Assembly: GCA_030762175.1 (NCBI GenBank)
Contig: CM060842.1
Location: forward strand, 62,725,001-62,789,000
Length of the DNA: 64,000 nt
Reading direction: 5' to 3'
Source of the DNA: Metallyticus violacea
Lineage: Eukaryota; Arthropoda; Insecta; Mantodea; Metallyticidae
This document shows positions 49,644-61,510 of the stretch, in pieces (positions within the stretch are counted from its first letter, which is position 1; every line of letters starts with the position of its first letter). Below the pieces are notes generated by a model. That model saw only the letters and a list, made by a program, of their open reading frames with translations, had not been told where the DNA came from and made no database searches. The position numbers were made by a program, and so were the translations under genes.

Positions 49644-52600
49644 ATTTGATTCTCACTTGTAACATTTCTAGTTCTCAGTTGCCTTAGGTTTAGGTCAATA
49701 GAACACTTTGATTAACATAAAAAGGGCTGCTTTCGTTTTTAATGAACATAATTTATTTATTTTATTCTTGCATCCTTATATGTAATTTCATATATAGTGA
49801 TATCATTGCAAAATCTGCCAGTCTGAATAACTATGTATTTAAAATACATTTAAGTTTAAAAATATGCATCACCTTAGTTAATGAGAAGAAATTTTAAAAT
49901 TTATTACATTTTACATCTCAGCCGCTTATTAAAGAAATATGATCCATTTGGATTCCAAAAATGCTCCTCATAAATATTTTTGACAGTATTTGTATTTCTA
50001 TATTGTATATTGTAACCTTTGCATTGAAAAGAGAGGTGTGAACTTTCAAATCCAAATATTGATTAGTAGGTAACATGTTTATAATAAGTTTTATGATTGT
50101 ATGTATTTTTGAAAATGCAACCTATTGTCAACTAATATAGGTCATTTTGTATACAAGTAATCATATATGTGTATAAAGAATTTATGAGTAGAAAAGGGGC
50201 TTGGCCCTAAGTATTTTGAGAAAAGGATGATCTCAGACGCCTCAGCATGGAGCTACAGGTAAGGATATGTATCAATGTCGTAGCTACGCTGCGATGTAAC
50301 ATGTGCTCATAACCAGCCAAATGTAAATCAATGTCAATAGTGAAGGCACAGTCATAAATAGACTATCTTAATATAACTACAAGTCACACATTTTCACTTA
50401 GTGGGGTGGTGGTAAGGCCTTATGAAAGCTACAGAAGGTAAGTTTATGAACAAGTACTATAAACGAACTTCAATTAACATGATCCACCGAATTAATACTG
50501 TATTAATGCTGTAAATTGACCGTTTTGCTGAGCTTGATGTGTGATTTTGTATTTATCCATTTAATCTTTCGTAAGTAAAATTGCAAATATATCATTACTT
50601 CTGCTGTGTCCAAATGCTTCATTTGTTGGTGTAACGAAACAAAATAATTTGTTTTTGTTTCGTGAATATTTTATCAGAAAGTAGAGAAAATAAACATAAG
50701 CTTAACACTTTAGCAGTGGCCTGCAATATAATACATATAATATAGCTTGTACATATAATATAGCCTGTACACATAGAATGATAAGGTAGAGGAAAAGGAC
50801 AGCTGGCAAAACAGAGATAACGGTTCTCTTGTAATATTTTGTTTTAGCTGGCCTGAGTTGCAATCATCCCGTCCATTTTGTTCATATTTTATAGAAAGTT
50901 GTAGCTGTCAGAGATCTCCAAGCTGTCGAATTGAAGCATATGGTGAAGGTGCGAGCTGTCAAATATTTTGTACGTTGTGGAAGCCAGGGATAAAACTGCG
51001 AAGACGAGGTGTCATTTTTACCATTAATTTCCCGATTTTGACTGACAGAACAATAAAAGCGTTAATAAGAGAATATTGTGGTATATCGCATTGGAATTAT
51101 GTAAAGAATAAGAGGTAAATATACGCACATTAAAGAGGGAGAAGGACAGAAACAAATCACACATAAAAGTACCAAAATGCTTTATCCCTCACAAAATCTC
51201 ATTCTCGCTCCAAATGCTCATCACAGGCGAATCAGACATTGCAAAATATCCTGTGTCGTGTTTATGCTGGCGTTTTCTGTGTAACGAATAAAATTATGTG
51301 TGTTAATACACATCGTGTATTTCATGCATTAAAAACAATGGTTTTTGGCACCTAAAATAAACTCTAAAAAGCAAAAAAGGTACACTCTAAAACTTAAAAC
51401 AAATTTTACAAATATATTTAAGCATTATTTTAACTTTCAAACCTCTTAATTGCGGTCTTAGGTAATTTAATTTTACTTAATAGATAATCTCTATTTTATC
51501 CACCCATTATTTTGAAGTAAAATAGTTGTAGACCATTTTAAAAATATAATATTTAAACTAATACAACGATTGTAATCTGAAAAATTACTTCAATCTGGTA
51601 CTTTAAAAATGCAATTATAAAATATCTTTCATTCATAAGAAATACACAACATCACTGTTTAACTTAATTATTTTATATTTTGTTTATTTTTTAAGTAAAC
51701 TACAAAGACAACTTTTCGAAATATACCTTAAATGAGGGCATGATCTGGTTTAGATAACTGCGAAAAAATAATGATCAAAATGTTTAACATCCCCTGTGGT
51801 TTGCCTTACAATAAATAATATTAAAATGCCTTTTCCAAATTTTCCAGCGAAAATTCGTATCTTCTGTCTGCAAGTATATGTTTGAATGCACAAAAAGATT
51901 TGTCCACATTTACAGGTGTTACTGCAGCATATTTCATCTTGGAAACATGCACAACAGCAATAACACAGTCAAAAACCTTTTTTCTGTCAAATGTTTTTAC
52001 TGCACACAGTTACAAACCTCTTTGCCTTAACCAGGTTCTCACTTTCAGGCAGACGAATTTCAGTCACTCAAAATAAAATGCATGAATAAAATATGTATGA
52101 TATATTGGTACGATATATTCTATAGAGGTATATTCTTTGGTTGCGTTTGCACTTTTATGCAGTCAAACACAAAACTAAGGAACAGGCACTAACTTTCAAA
52201 TAGACATTTATATCCACTATAAAAATGCAAATTTTAAGCATTAAATACAAAAAAATCATACATGCTAAGGTTTTCTTCATCATATCAATTACAAAAAAAG
52301 GTACTTGGCTAAAGAGCAGATATATTGGTTCCTTAAATATTTTAATGCTCGTGGATGAAGCTCTCCCTGGCTCCCCGTTGATGACAGAGTAAATGAATTA
52401 ATTAATATTTGTAATTTTAGAATCAGCAACTCAGTACTTTTGTGCAAGTATTTAATGACATAACTCATATATAAAGAACTAATATTGTATAATGTTTAAA
52501 TGCGTTAATAGTGTGTAATTTTGGCAATATTTAATATAACATGTAATTATATAGCAAAGTAAGGAACAACTCATGTCTTTCTCCGAACACAGTAAGACTT

Positions 52601-52680
52601 GGCAAAAGTAAGACAATGCAAGTTAATCTTTTCTGGTAAGCAGCTAAAGTTGGAAATTCCCACGCCTCAGGCAGAGACAC
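49644..52680. other. Unassigned sequence with scattered donor-like sites
   Basis: GGAGCTACAG|GTAAGG (cut after 50258) and CTACAGAAG|GTAAGT (cut after 50437) are strong splice-donor sequences, but no matching acceptor-bounded open segment was found. An 18-bp ACATATAATATAGC(T/C)TGT unit is doubled near 50730-50770. The rest is AT-rich. Confidence 0.4.
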
Positions 52681-52750
52681 CGGCTGGTTCAGTGGCAAAG
52701 TCGCAGGGTCAGTGACTGCAAAATCGGTTTAAATTCATCTTATTGACCAA
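52681..52750 (+). other. Weak tRNA-like (SINE head?) segment
   Basis: CTGGTTCAGTGGCAAAG resembles an A box and GGTTTAAATTC, about 40 bp on, a B box. There is no second copy in the window and no stem pairing was established. Confidence 0.25.
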
Positions 52751-52896
52751 TAGCGGAGCATTTGGCTTGACCAAAATTGTCCAACGAATAGAAATGGAAT
52801 CCAGTGAGCTAAGCACTGACTTATGAGCGATATTAACATGAAACTGGCGGGAATATTTCGCGCCGCTGTCTGTGGATAGCGTCATTTTATATCGAG

Positions 52897-52990
52897 TATA
52901 AAAGGGATAGATTTTGCCCAAAAGTGGTGCAGTCTCTGAATTTTCCGGATCCAGATACGTGTGGTTGCCGTTTCTCGGAGATCAGGTAAG
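52897..52990 (+). promoter_or_regulatory. Candidate RNA polymerase II promoter with downstream splice donor
   Basis: TATAAAAGG begins at 52897 in a locally GC-richer context. About 30 bp on there is GTGCAGTCTCTG, a plausible initiator, and at 52985/52986 CGGAGATCAG|GTAAGAG is a strong donor. The order TATA, start, short leader, donor fits a host first exon or a retroelement LTR. No second LTR copy was seen. Confidence 0.3.
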
Positions 52991-53755
52991 AGCAACCTAC
53001 CAAGTACCCGTTCCGGCAATAACGAGACTTGAGTGCCAATCGCCACGCGAGATACCCATATAATATTGGTGGGCTGCATTAAGAATACTGTTGAAATAAC
53101 AATCTCCTCGCATTCGGCACCATTTGATGAACGCAATAAATTTACGTGTTTGCCAAGATTACCGTGCCTGTTTTTCGACATGAGACATGAGTTGTCCTAA
53201 ATATTCATGTATTGGAGAATAAACAACTTTAGCAACTAAATCACTAGGCGTTACTTGTCGGTGATTTCCATATCAAATTCCCATTCACTCAGCCCTGGAT
53301 AGCTTATGGCTGCCAGAAATCAGCGGAAAACCATAAAGAGAGAGTCTAGTGAAAGCAGAGTTGGAGGTCTGCAGCAGCCGTGGCGAAATTAGTGATCAGT
53401 GGGCCTCAATTAATCAACACAGCTACCATACAGCCCGATTGCCATTCTCCAACTACAATCTTCGTATTTTGAACTGGCACCAAAACGCGAGGCTTGATAT
53501 AACAAACGTAATCACGAGGCGTTGCCTCCCACAAAAGCCGTTTTATGGAATATCCATCATGCTTATAATAGCTATTTTGATTCTTTGCAAAATAGTCACA
53601 AGTTACATTGACATTCAAAATTTCTCTTATATATTCCATTTTCTACATTTTAATATGATTAAAAAAAAAACATAAAAAATGTATCATAGGAGTCTTTAGG
53701 TGACAGCTCTGTATAAACTGTTAACAATACTTCTGTGTATATACATCTGTTGCAG
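52991..53755. other. Unassigned sequence (possible intron)
   Basis: A 99-codon minus frame at 52882-53181 and a 108-codon plus frame at 53349-53675 have no recognisable domain or boundary support. Confidence 0.4.
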
Positions 53756-53918
53756 AGAAAAATACAGTGGTATCCATTCAGCTAGCACCAGGGACGTTTA
53801 ATGAGCTAGCGCGTTATGAAAATGCAAATGGAGTTAAATCTGATGATGGTATCCGCCTGTCATATGAGCGTCTCAACTTTATTCATGAAACAGTTGAGCC
53901 CGTTCATGCAGAATGCTT
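53756..53918 (+). CDS. Candidate internal coding exon of an unidentified host gene
   Basis: A pyrimidine-rich acceptor (ACATCTGTTGCAG, cut after 53755) and a good donor (GCTT|GTAAGT, cut after 53918) bound 163 nt with one open frame. The peptide runs KNTVVSIQLAPGTFNELARY, ENANGVKSDDGIRLSYERLN, then FIHETVEPVHAEC. It is charged and unbiased, unlike the Leu/Ile/Phe/Lys-rich chance frames around it. The upstream intron is phase 1 and the downstream one phase 2. If the donor is not used, TAA at 53920-53922 would end the protein right there. I do not recognise the family. The phase fits the mini-exon at 39334, which is compatible with, but does not prove, one gene. Confidence 0.55.
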
Positions 53919-53922
53919 GTAA

Positions 53923-54881
53923 GTTTAAGCAGTAAGTTAATTGCTATCATTATTTTCAACATCAGAATGTTTTTCCTCCCTCTTCTCTAACACCCAACAA
54001 CACCTTCAAACCACAATACCCTCCGAATCAGCTACCATCTACCCATCACCTTCTGCTCAAACACCACCCTCCATCACTTCTCCCACATACACCCAGCACA
54101 TGCACCACCGTCACTACTTCTTGCTAAATTGTTAGAATGTGAAACAGGCCTTAGATCTTAGTCCTAATCCTTGCAGTTGAAAATGATTATATACAGGATG
54201 TAACCAAAATACTTGTACAAACTTCTGTGATGAGTTTTGCATAGCTAAATAAATGTGTATAAGGAAATGTCTGGTTTATGTTTTTTAACCAAAAGATTAA
54301 ACGAATTTCTTCTCAGTTGATACGGTACATGAATGCATAATCGCTTCAGTTCTGCAAATGCTGAAAGTGTTTTACATCTGGGGAATCTTCTATTTCAGTA
54401 AGAGTTGCATGAACTAGGTGTTTTAAGTGACGTCACAAATAAAAGTCTACTGCATTATACGCAAGGTAATGTGCGGGACAAACAGCTGATGCTGCTATAC
54501 CACAATGAACGTATCACTATCATCGTAGCTAAAATGTGCTTAAGCCTATCGTACGTAAACTACACAACTTTCTTATTATAGACGTTTCAGAAGAGTTTAC
54601 AGAAATTTCCCTATAAGCTATTGCGGTAAATCATGTAACAAAGCAAACTATTTGCGAATTTAGACAAATTTCTTTTGCAAAAATAGCTTCCATGAATATT
54701 CTTCAAAGTGCGGTTACACTAAGTTATTAATTATACCGTGCTCTTTAATTGCTAAAGCGTAATTATTTGTAAGCATTGTGGGATAAATATTTATATGACA
54801 TTTGTTCTTGTTTAGCTATGCAAAACTCATCCCCGAAGTTTTAAGAAGGCTTTAATTACACCCTGTACCATTGATCTAAAC
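53923..54881. other. Unassigned sequence (possible intron or 3' untranslated region)
   Basis: AATAAA occurs near 54247. A C-rich, Ser/Thr/Pro-coding patch lies at 53985-54120. No further exon found. Confidence 0.4.
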
Positions 54882-55192
54882 CAGCGTCTCTCAAACTTCT
54901 TGCATGTACGACCCCCTTTTCGAGAATAAAATAATTGTCGACCCCTCCATTCACTTCGCTGCTTATAAATTTGCAAATTCGCCCACACGGTTCAACAACG
55001 TAACATCTACTCAACCACAATAGCCATTGTTGCACTGCTGTACAACTGGACAAAATAATTGTAATGCAGAAATTAAACATTCTTAATAAGAATGAACGTG
55101 GAAAATGATAAGTTCTTAAATAACAGTACTTTCCTCATATCCACCACGACTCTCCGAACTCTCCCTAGGGGTCCTGGCGTTTAAAACCCCTG
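54882..55192 (+). mobile_element. hAT-like MITE, copy 1
   Basis: The 311-bp element starts CAGCGTCTCTCAAACTT and ends, in reverse complement, CAGGGGTTTTAAACGCC, the CAG-nG-GTTnTnAAACn type of TIR found in hAT elements. A second copy lies at 56509-56815. It has no transposase, so it would be a non-autonomous passenger. The expected 8-bp target duplication is not clean. Confidence 0.75.
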
Positions 55193-55365
55193 CTTAAAGA
55201 CGATCCCTGAAATCAACCTGAAAGTTGGTTATTAACGCGCGTTAGATCACTGTAACATTTATAAAATGCAGAAAAACAATCTAAAGTGTACAAAAGGTAA
55301 AACAGGAGAAAATGAACCTCATTACTAGTTTCTATTACAAAGTGTTCATATAAAACTTAGCTACT

Positions 55366-55419
<54 letters not shown>

Positions 55420-56508
55420 CTGCAAGAAAATTATATCTGGTATAACTAAATGGATATTCATTTATATTTTGTAAATTATATCGTACAAACATACTTGGAA
55501 GTATTGAGAGAAAAATAATAAACGTATTATTGAATTGAAAATACAGAAATTAACACCTCTGTACCTAATATCTTATTTCCCTTCGAATATTTGTTAAAAT
55601 ACATCGAGGTAAGTTAACAATACAATGTTTACATATTCTAGTTAACAATAATATTAACATTTTAGTTTAGCAAAAGATTTTCTTTTCAATTTTAAAAACA
55701 TAATTTATATTATTTTTTCCACAAATTTGTCTTACACTGTAAACAAAAAAATTTTTTCTTATAAAACTTTTACCACCATTTCTGAAGATGAAATTATTGA
55801 AATTATTACTATATATATTGAAAGTATTTTCACAATAGTGATTCAAGTGAGGCAGTACTATAAAATATGAATGTAATGAGTTGATGTTAGGTTATTTTTG
55901 CGGAGAGATCTTTTGGGTAGACAAAATCGCTAATCACAAATTAAGAAGTTATGGTTTAATTGGGAAGAAGTATATTTCCTGGAACTAATGTGTCTATTAG
56001 ATTCAAAAGAATTGTATAAATTGTGATACTTTTAGGTTAGAGAATTCATAGCTTGCTTGCGTCATTGCCACATGTTGACAAGTTGGAGCACATACAGAAA
56101 ACCTATACCGAGCGTTATATTTGATGTGCGGCCGCAGTTGATTTCAGCGTGTACTGGACCAAGGCTGTGCCAGTGACATATAGTTCCTGCGCTAATGGCT
56201 GCACATAGAGAGTCAGTGAAGTGTTCTGTTAGGGGAGCAGTCATTGCTTTTCTTTGTGTTATATTAACTCATTTTGCGGTAAAGAAATTAATTTATCTTA
56301 AGCCTATTGTGTGTTAGTACAGTAAATCTTACTTTTGTGAAAAAATAATTGGTTTTATTAAAATGCATTATCAGTTAACCGAAAATTAATCTTAATTATT
56401 ACAAACATTCAATGATGATACGAAATGTTACCCGTGAAAGAACTTGTATTTAAAGGTTACCACCAGAACAGAGAAAAATTAAGTCTACAGATATGTCTTC
56501 CATACTGT
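55193..56508. other. Unassigned AT-rich sequence between the two MITEs
   Basis: It contains a TAA run at 55368-55418. Segment 56050-56240 is GC-richer without motifs. Confidence 0.5.
55368..55418. repeat. (TAA)n microsatellite
   Basis: Perfect TAA run of about 17 units. Confidence 0.95.
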
Positions 56509-56815
56509 CAAATAACGGTTCACAAACGCATGCAAGAACTCCATTTCGAGAATGAAATTATTAGCGCCTTTACTTTGCTGCTTAATGATAATTAACTTGC
56601 AAGTTCGTGCTTACGCTTCAACAATGTGACATCTATTCAATCACAATATCCATTGTTGCGCTGCTGTATACTGGTTGAAATAATCATAATGCAAAATTAG
56701 TTAAACTTTCTTAATAGGAACGGACGTGAAAACGATACGTTCTTAAATAAAAGTATTTTCTCCATATCCACTGGGACCCCCCCCCTCCTGACCTATAGTT
56801 TAGAAACCGTTACTG
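56509..56815 (+). mobile_element. hAT-like MITE, copy 2
   Basis: The 307-bp copy shares blocks with copy 1, for example TTTCGAGAAT, a CATCTA(C/T)TCAA block, CCATTGTTGC(A/G)CTGCTGTA and ACGTTCTTAAATAA-type sequence, in the same order and orientation. The reverse complement of its right end reads CAGTAACGGTTTCTAAACT; the left end (CAAATAACGGTTCACAAACG) matches with a few changes. Confidence 0.75.
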
Positions 56816-58336
56816 TAGAGGAATTAAAAACATGTTATATGGGTAGAAATTGGAAAAGAGCTGTTGCGAGTGAATGCAACTTAAAAGATGCCACTTTGAA
56901 TAACTGTTAATACAAGAGTTATACTCGTTATGAAATAAATTTAATATTGTGTGAATGCTATCTTTGTTGTTAGAGTAGAAATGAGATGGAAAATTGTCCA
57001 TGAAGGTGTCGGAAACTGGCACGACCTAAGCCAAGTTCGGCTTGCTTTCAGCTACGATCGCAAGTCAAAATTTATTTTGCATTTTTAATTTAAAAAGCCA
57101 TAAGCCCTGCCTGGACTTCGGCGGTTTTAACACAATACTGATTTTATAGTTATTATAGTTATATAGTTATGTACCTATATAGTTATCCTACTATTGTAGG
57201 ATTTAAGTGCATTTGAATAGTATATATTATTATATATTATTCATTTTGGTCCATGTGGAAGCTGTATGTGGTAATCATTTGAAGTACTGTCTATCAATTT
57301 TCTGATAAAGGCAACTATAAGTAACTGTAAATCCAAAGCATTTGTCTTTTTACTTTATGAACAGCAACAAACTGCTTTTGTAATATGATAACTTTATAAC
57401 TAGACCTTACCAGACATTCAGGACTATGTTTTATCACATGAGAAAAATTGGCGAGGGAAGACTACTTCTCGTTAAAACCACTTTGAAACAGTTAACGCCG
57501 AACTTTCTCAAGTTAAAAACTTAAGAGATTCGACCAGAATAATACACAACTAAACGTAAAGGACCAAGATTGTACTGGGAACTACTTCAAATCATAAAGA
57601 ACAAGCTAGCATTGTGAGCATATAGCACTGTATGATAATGAAAATATTTCAGACCAGGGGTTGATTATTTGTAGATAATCCGCAGCAACTACAAAGAAAA
57701 CTTGCTAACCATCAACATGAACATGTCTACCTGTCAATTTGCATCATCACATGAACAGATGGAAGTATATGCCTTGCTTTCACCGACTCAGCTTTAATGC
57801 ATACTTCACCTTTAAGGATTTCTTGCAGAGGAGAGCAAGCTGATATTTGTGTATTTCATGTTTGATCTATTTTAAATATTATAAACTTTGGATTGGAGAC
57901 CAATGCTCTTTATTTGTTTATTTTTTAACATTATTTACTTGAACATTTTAACATTATTTATAATCTTGAGGTTTATCTAGTGGAATACGCCTTTCAGTTC
58001 TATGCCAGGATTCGAAACTTGTCGATGAAATTAGTTTGCTGTACACCAATTCCTGGATATTTTAATGCATGGGGAAGTTAATGGTAGGAAAGAGAAAAGA
58101 ACTGGTAATGCAAAACAAAGGGGAATAAGTAACTACGTCCCTCAAAGAAATGAACCCTACTCCTCATCTCTACTAGATAATATACTCATTCTACTAACTT
58201 AGTATTTAAATATTAATATAACATTAAATGCAAGCATCTTGGGAATAAATATTATTATTAACATAGTACATGCAAGAGAGCGGAAATGGTGGTGCTGGTT
58301 TCTAATGTGGGCCCGTTGTGCGGAAAGTACTAAATA
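56816..58336. other. Unassigned AT-rich sequence
   Basis: No supported feature. Confidence 0.5.
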
Positions 58337-59646
58337 TCGGGTTTTCATGTAAAAACTATTCCGCACGCGCGGTGTTTTGATTCTCGGCAAATGAACGACA
58401 CGCAGTGGCCCGAGAATGTATTTAAACTCCACTTCTTAAATTATGTGTAAAATCTTACCTCATGGAAGTTGCTGGAAATATCATCTCCTTTTGGCTAAAC
58501 AAGCATTGTATCGAAAAAATCACATTCTGATCCATACGTTTTAGTTCTCTACTGTAATGTTTTTGATTTCATTTGTAATATTTTCCTTTAGTTCCTCCAC
58601 TGTGTGAGGGCTTGCTTTATAAACTCTTGTCCTTCAGGCAACCTTAAAGGTAAAAAATCACGCAATGGTAAATCTGCTGAGGAGAGGGCCATACCCCAGC
58701 ACTAATCATCCTATCTTCAAAAACTTCCTTAATTTTTTCCATGACTTCCGCTGCTGTATAAACAGTTGCAGAATTTTATTGAAACCACACTATTATTTCT
58801 CTTCTTCTGTAAATTGCTGAAAAATGGGATCAAAACGTCCCTTCTGTATCTTTATGCATCTATTATATCGTAAAATATCGGACCGACACTACGCCTTGCG
58901 CTAACAGCACCCGAACTCCTACATAAAGAGGGGTTTCCTGTAGACGATGTGGATTTCCGGCACACCAGTAGCGCACGTTTTGATTGTTTTCACACGGCCG
59001 TTCAGGTGGAACCAGGCCTCATCTGAAAAGAACAGAACCGTTGGGTCGATTAAACTTTCATTCACAGATGGAGGAAGGGAGCAGGGGGAAAAACCGCTCA
59101 CAATAACGCACCTTTGCTACTGGCTCGCATTTTTTAAACAATAGACATGTGTACACTTGTACGGTTGAGGTTTAATAATTTTGTTGCTTGAGTGCAGAAC
59201 CCACTGAAACTCCCACTAGTGCTAATTTCGGGAGTAATTTTTTTCGGCAAATGTCTAAGGCTTGCGTCAATTTGACTAGTTTATCCTTTGTTGAAACTGT
59301 ACTTTCTGCGTGTATTTTTTGTTATGCACTGATCCGTAGAATGAAATTAATTTGCAATGTCGTGAATTGCTTTTCTGTAAGGAGACAATTGATGAGGAAA
59401 TTGCAAACGAAATTCTGCATGAACACGACTAGCTAACTCGAATTAGTGGTAACATTTACTTACAAAAATGCGCTGTTCTAGAGCCAACTGCCATATTTTG
59501 GCGAAACTCAACTACTACACTGCTTCGAAGTGATATTCAAGGACAGAAGGGGAAATTTGTAGGGGAAAGAGTGGAGAACGCCGGTAGCAGCCGACGGGAT
59601 TCAAAACATCGCGCGCATAAGGGATAGTTTTTACCTGAAAACTCTG
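58337..59646 (-). mobile_element. Full-length mariner-like TIR element, heavily decayed
   Basis: The left end (CGGGTTTTCATGTAAAAAC from 58338, then GCGCGGTGTTTTGATTC) and the reverse complement of the right end (AGAGTTTTCAGGTAAAAAC from 59645, then GCGCGCGATGTTTTGAATCC) form imperfect TIRs of about 45 bp. TA lies just left of 58337; the right flank reads CA where TA is expected, as after one substitution. The 1310-bp span holds one transposase relic on the minus strand that runs nearly from TIR to TIR. Confidence 0.88.
58460..59493 (-). pseudogene. Mariner-like transposase pseudogene, near full length
   Basis: Read from 59493 leftwards: WQLALEQRIFVSKCYH and SRVHAEFRLQFPHQLSPYRK (first helix-turn-helix, DUF4817-like), AIHDIAN, TDQCITKNTRR, then VAKVRYCERFF, SVLFFSDEAWFHLNGRV (first catalytic Asp intact), IVYRKPLF, FQQFTEEEK, ATVYTAAEVMEKIKEVFEDR, VYKASPHTVEELKENITNEI, and the end YNACLAKRR and YFQQLP. 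The position of the second catalytic Asp (QQDNAT-type motif) now reads Asn next to a stop, and many stops and frameshifts interrupt. The motif order and length (about 345 residues) show a once complete transposase of the lineage also seen at 3.5 and 18.2 kb. Confidence 0.88.
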
Positions 59647-61371
59647 CAGATGTAACACACCCTTTGATTCACCATTGAATTCTGCTTCCAGAGTGTTTTA
59701 TTTTTACATTTTTTGAAGTAATTACACACAGTTCAGTTCGATCTGTATGAGCTTAACTCACATCTTGCTGGAACACACCATAATTTGCTCTTCAAATGAT
59801 TGAGGGGAAAACTGCTAATAACATTAAGCGTATGTATTGCTTAGTACTATTTTATATTTAAAAAACAGGGCAAATTTGCCAATTCCGCACATATGACCCA
59901 CCATACACGGGCCTTAGGATTGTGTAATGGCTTTCGTATAGGATCGTAGACTTTGTCTTGATCAATATAGACTCTTTTTACTGTAAACTTGTTACGAGAA
60001 GTTTAATTTGGATTTAAATAACTGTAATTTGCGCAATAAAGCGACCAGATGCAACAAGAAAGGAAGGGAGAGAGAGAGAGAGAGAGAGAGAGAAGGAAAA
60101 AAGAAAAAAACACTTTTTGTATAAATATCCATAGCTCAAGAGCTTGCTTTTCTGTAATGCTACATGGATGAATTAGCGTACACTTCATTACAATAATTTT
60201 CAAATATTTTACCAAAGAGAACAATTGTCGTTGAGCGAACAATTTTTTTTCCTTAGGTCTGCGAGTATTTTGGTGTGACAACGGAGCTTTAGTTTTTGGT
60301 TGCACTAAAATTTCCATTTTATTTGGTAATAAAATAGATACAAAATTATTTAACACCTTTTGGTGCAAATTCCTCCAATAGATCTGTTTTACTTTCGCCA
60401 CGCACATTCCTTAGCACATAAGAGTGAAATGGGGTTCCGAACATCTTAAGTTCTGTGCAGCTTAACTTGTTAAAAACTAATTTAATATAATTTGAATTAT
60501 GAAACATATTATTTTGGTTGGAAAATTTGCTTTCGGTGTGTTGTTGATACTGTGACTCTTCGTAATATTATTGCATTTATATATTAGCAGCCGGTATTTA
60601 AATTATTTCACACTGTATGTTCAAAATAATTTAAGTTGTTTAATAATAATGTTATTCTGAGCCGGTTTAACGACATTTACGTATGAAGTGTTATGAAAAC
60701 TAAAATTCTTACAAAGATACTCGTAGGTGTGGGTAAAGGATTGACCTCCGATGAACGAAATAAGAAGGAAGAAGAAAGAATGACGGGAGCACATTGTAGT
60801 ATGGTGAATGAACCACAGGAAATCGATCATGTTATTTTTATCTTCGATATTGAGGAGATTTTCTTTTGTAAAGTTCCCAAATTAAATTTTTTTATTTTTT
60901 GCTAAATTTTCGAACTTTTCTAATAACACATACTCACATGCAGAGAACAGACACTAAAAACTATTTGCGATAACACTAATTACATTACTCCCTCGCAGTT
61001 CTCGAGATTCACTACTGGCCTTGAGCGGAAATGCTTGCTTGCTTTCCACTGCCTTCTCCGTACTCAGAACGTTGCTAAATAGATGAAGAGAACCATATAA
61101 TTTAAATAAGTCAGCTTAAAATGTGGCATGAAGGCGTAATTCAAGAAATAATAAGAGTAATTGTGTAAATACTTTTTGGGCGAAAATAGTATTATAGACA
61201 TAAACATTTAATTATTAAATATTTGTACTTTCAAGGCTATGGAAATGAACTAGACATTTACAGTTTTCTGCGAATAGCGCTTAAATTTAGAATATTTTCA
61301 GATGACTACTTTGTGCCTTAGAACTAAAGGTTATTTTTTGATCTAGTACATCTGAGCATTGGGAGTAATTA
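59647..61371. other. Unassigned AT-rich sequence
   Basis: A GA run (60066-60093) is the only feature that I can support. Confidence 0.5.
60066..60093. repeat. (GA)n microsatellite
   Basis: GA run of about 13-14 units. Confidence 0.92.
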
Positions 61372-61378
61372 GTAGTGA

Positions 61379-61460
<82 letters not shown>

Positions 61461-61510
61461 GGTGGTGGTGGTGGTGGTGGTGGTGGTGGTGGTGGTGGTG
61501 GTGGTAGTAG
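61372..61510. repeat. Compound (GTA)n-(GTG)n microsatellite
   Basis: About 24 GTA units pass directly into about 18 GTG units, with a GTA remnant at the far side. This points to a T/A-to-G change that then spread by slippage. Confidence 0.95.

Noticed and set aside
52882..53181. 99-codon minus-strand frame
   Set aside because: No domain or boundary; overlaps a promoter-like arrangement on the other strand.
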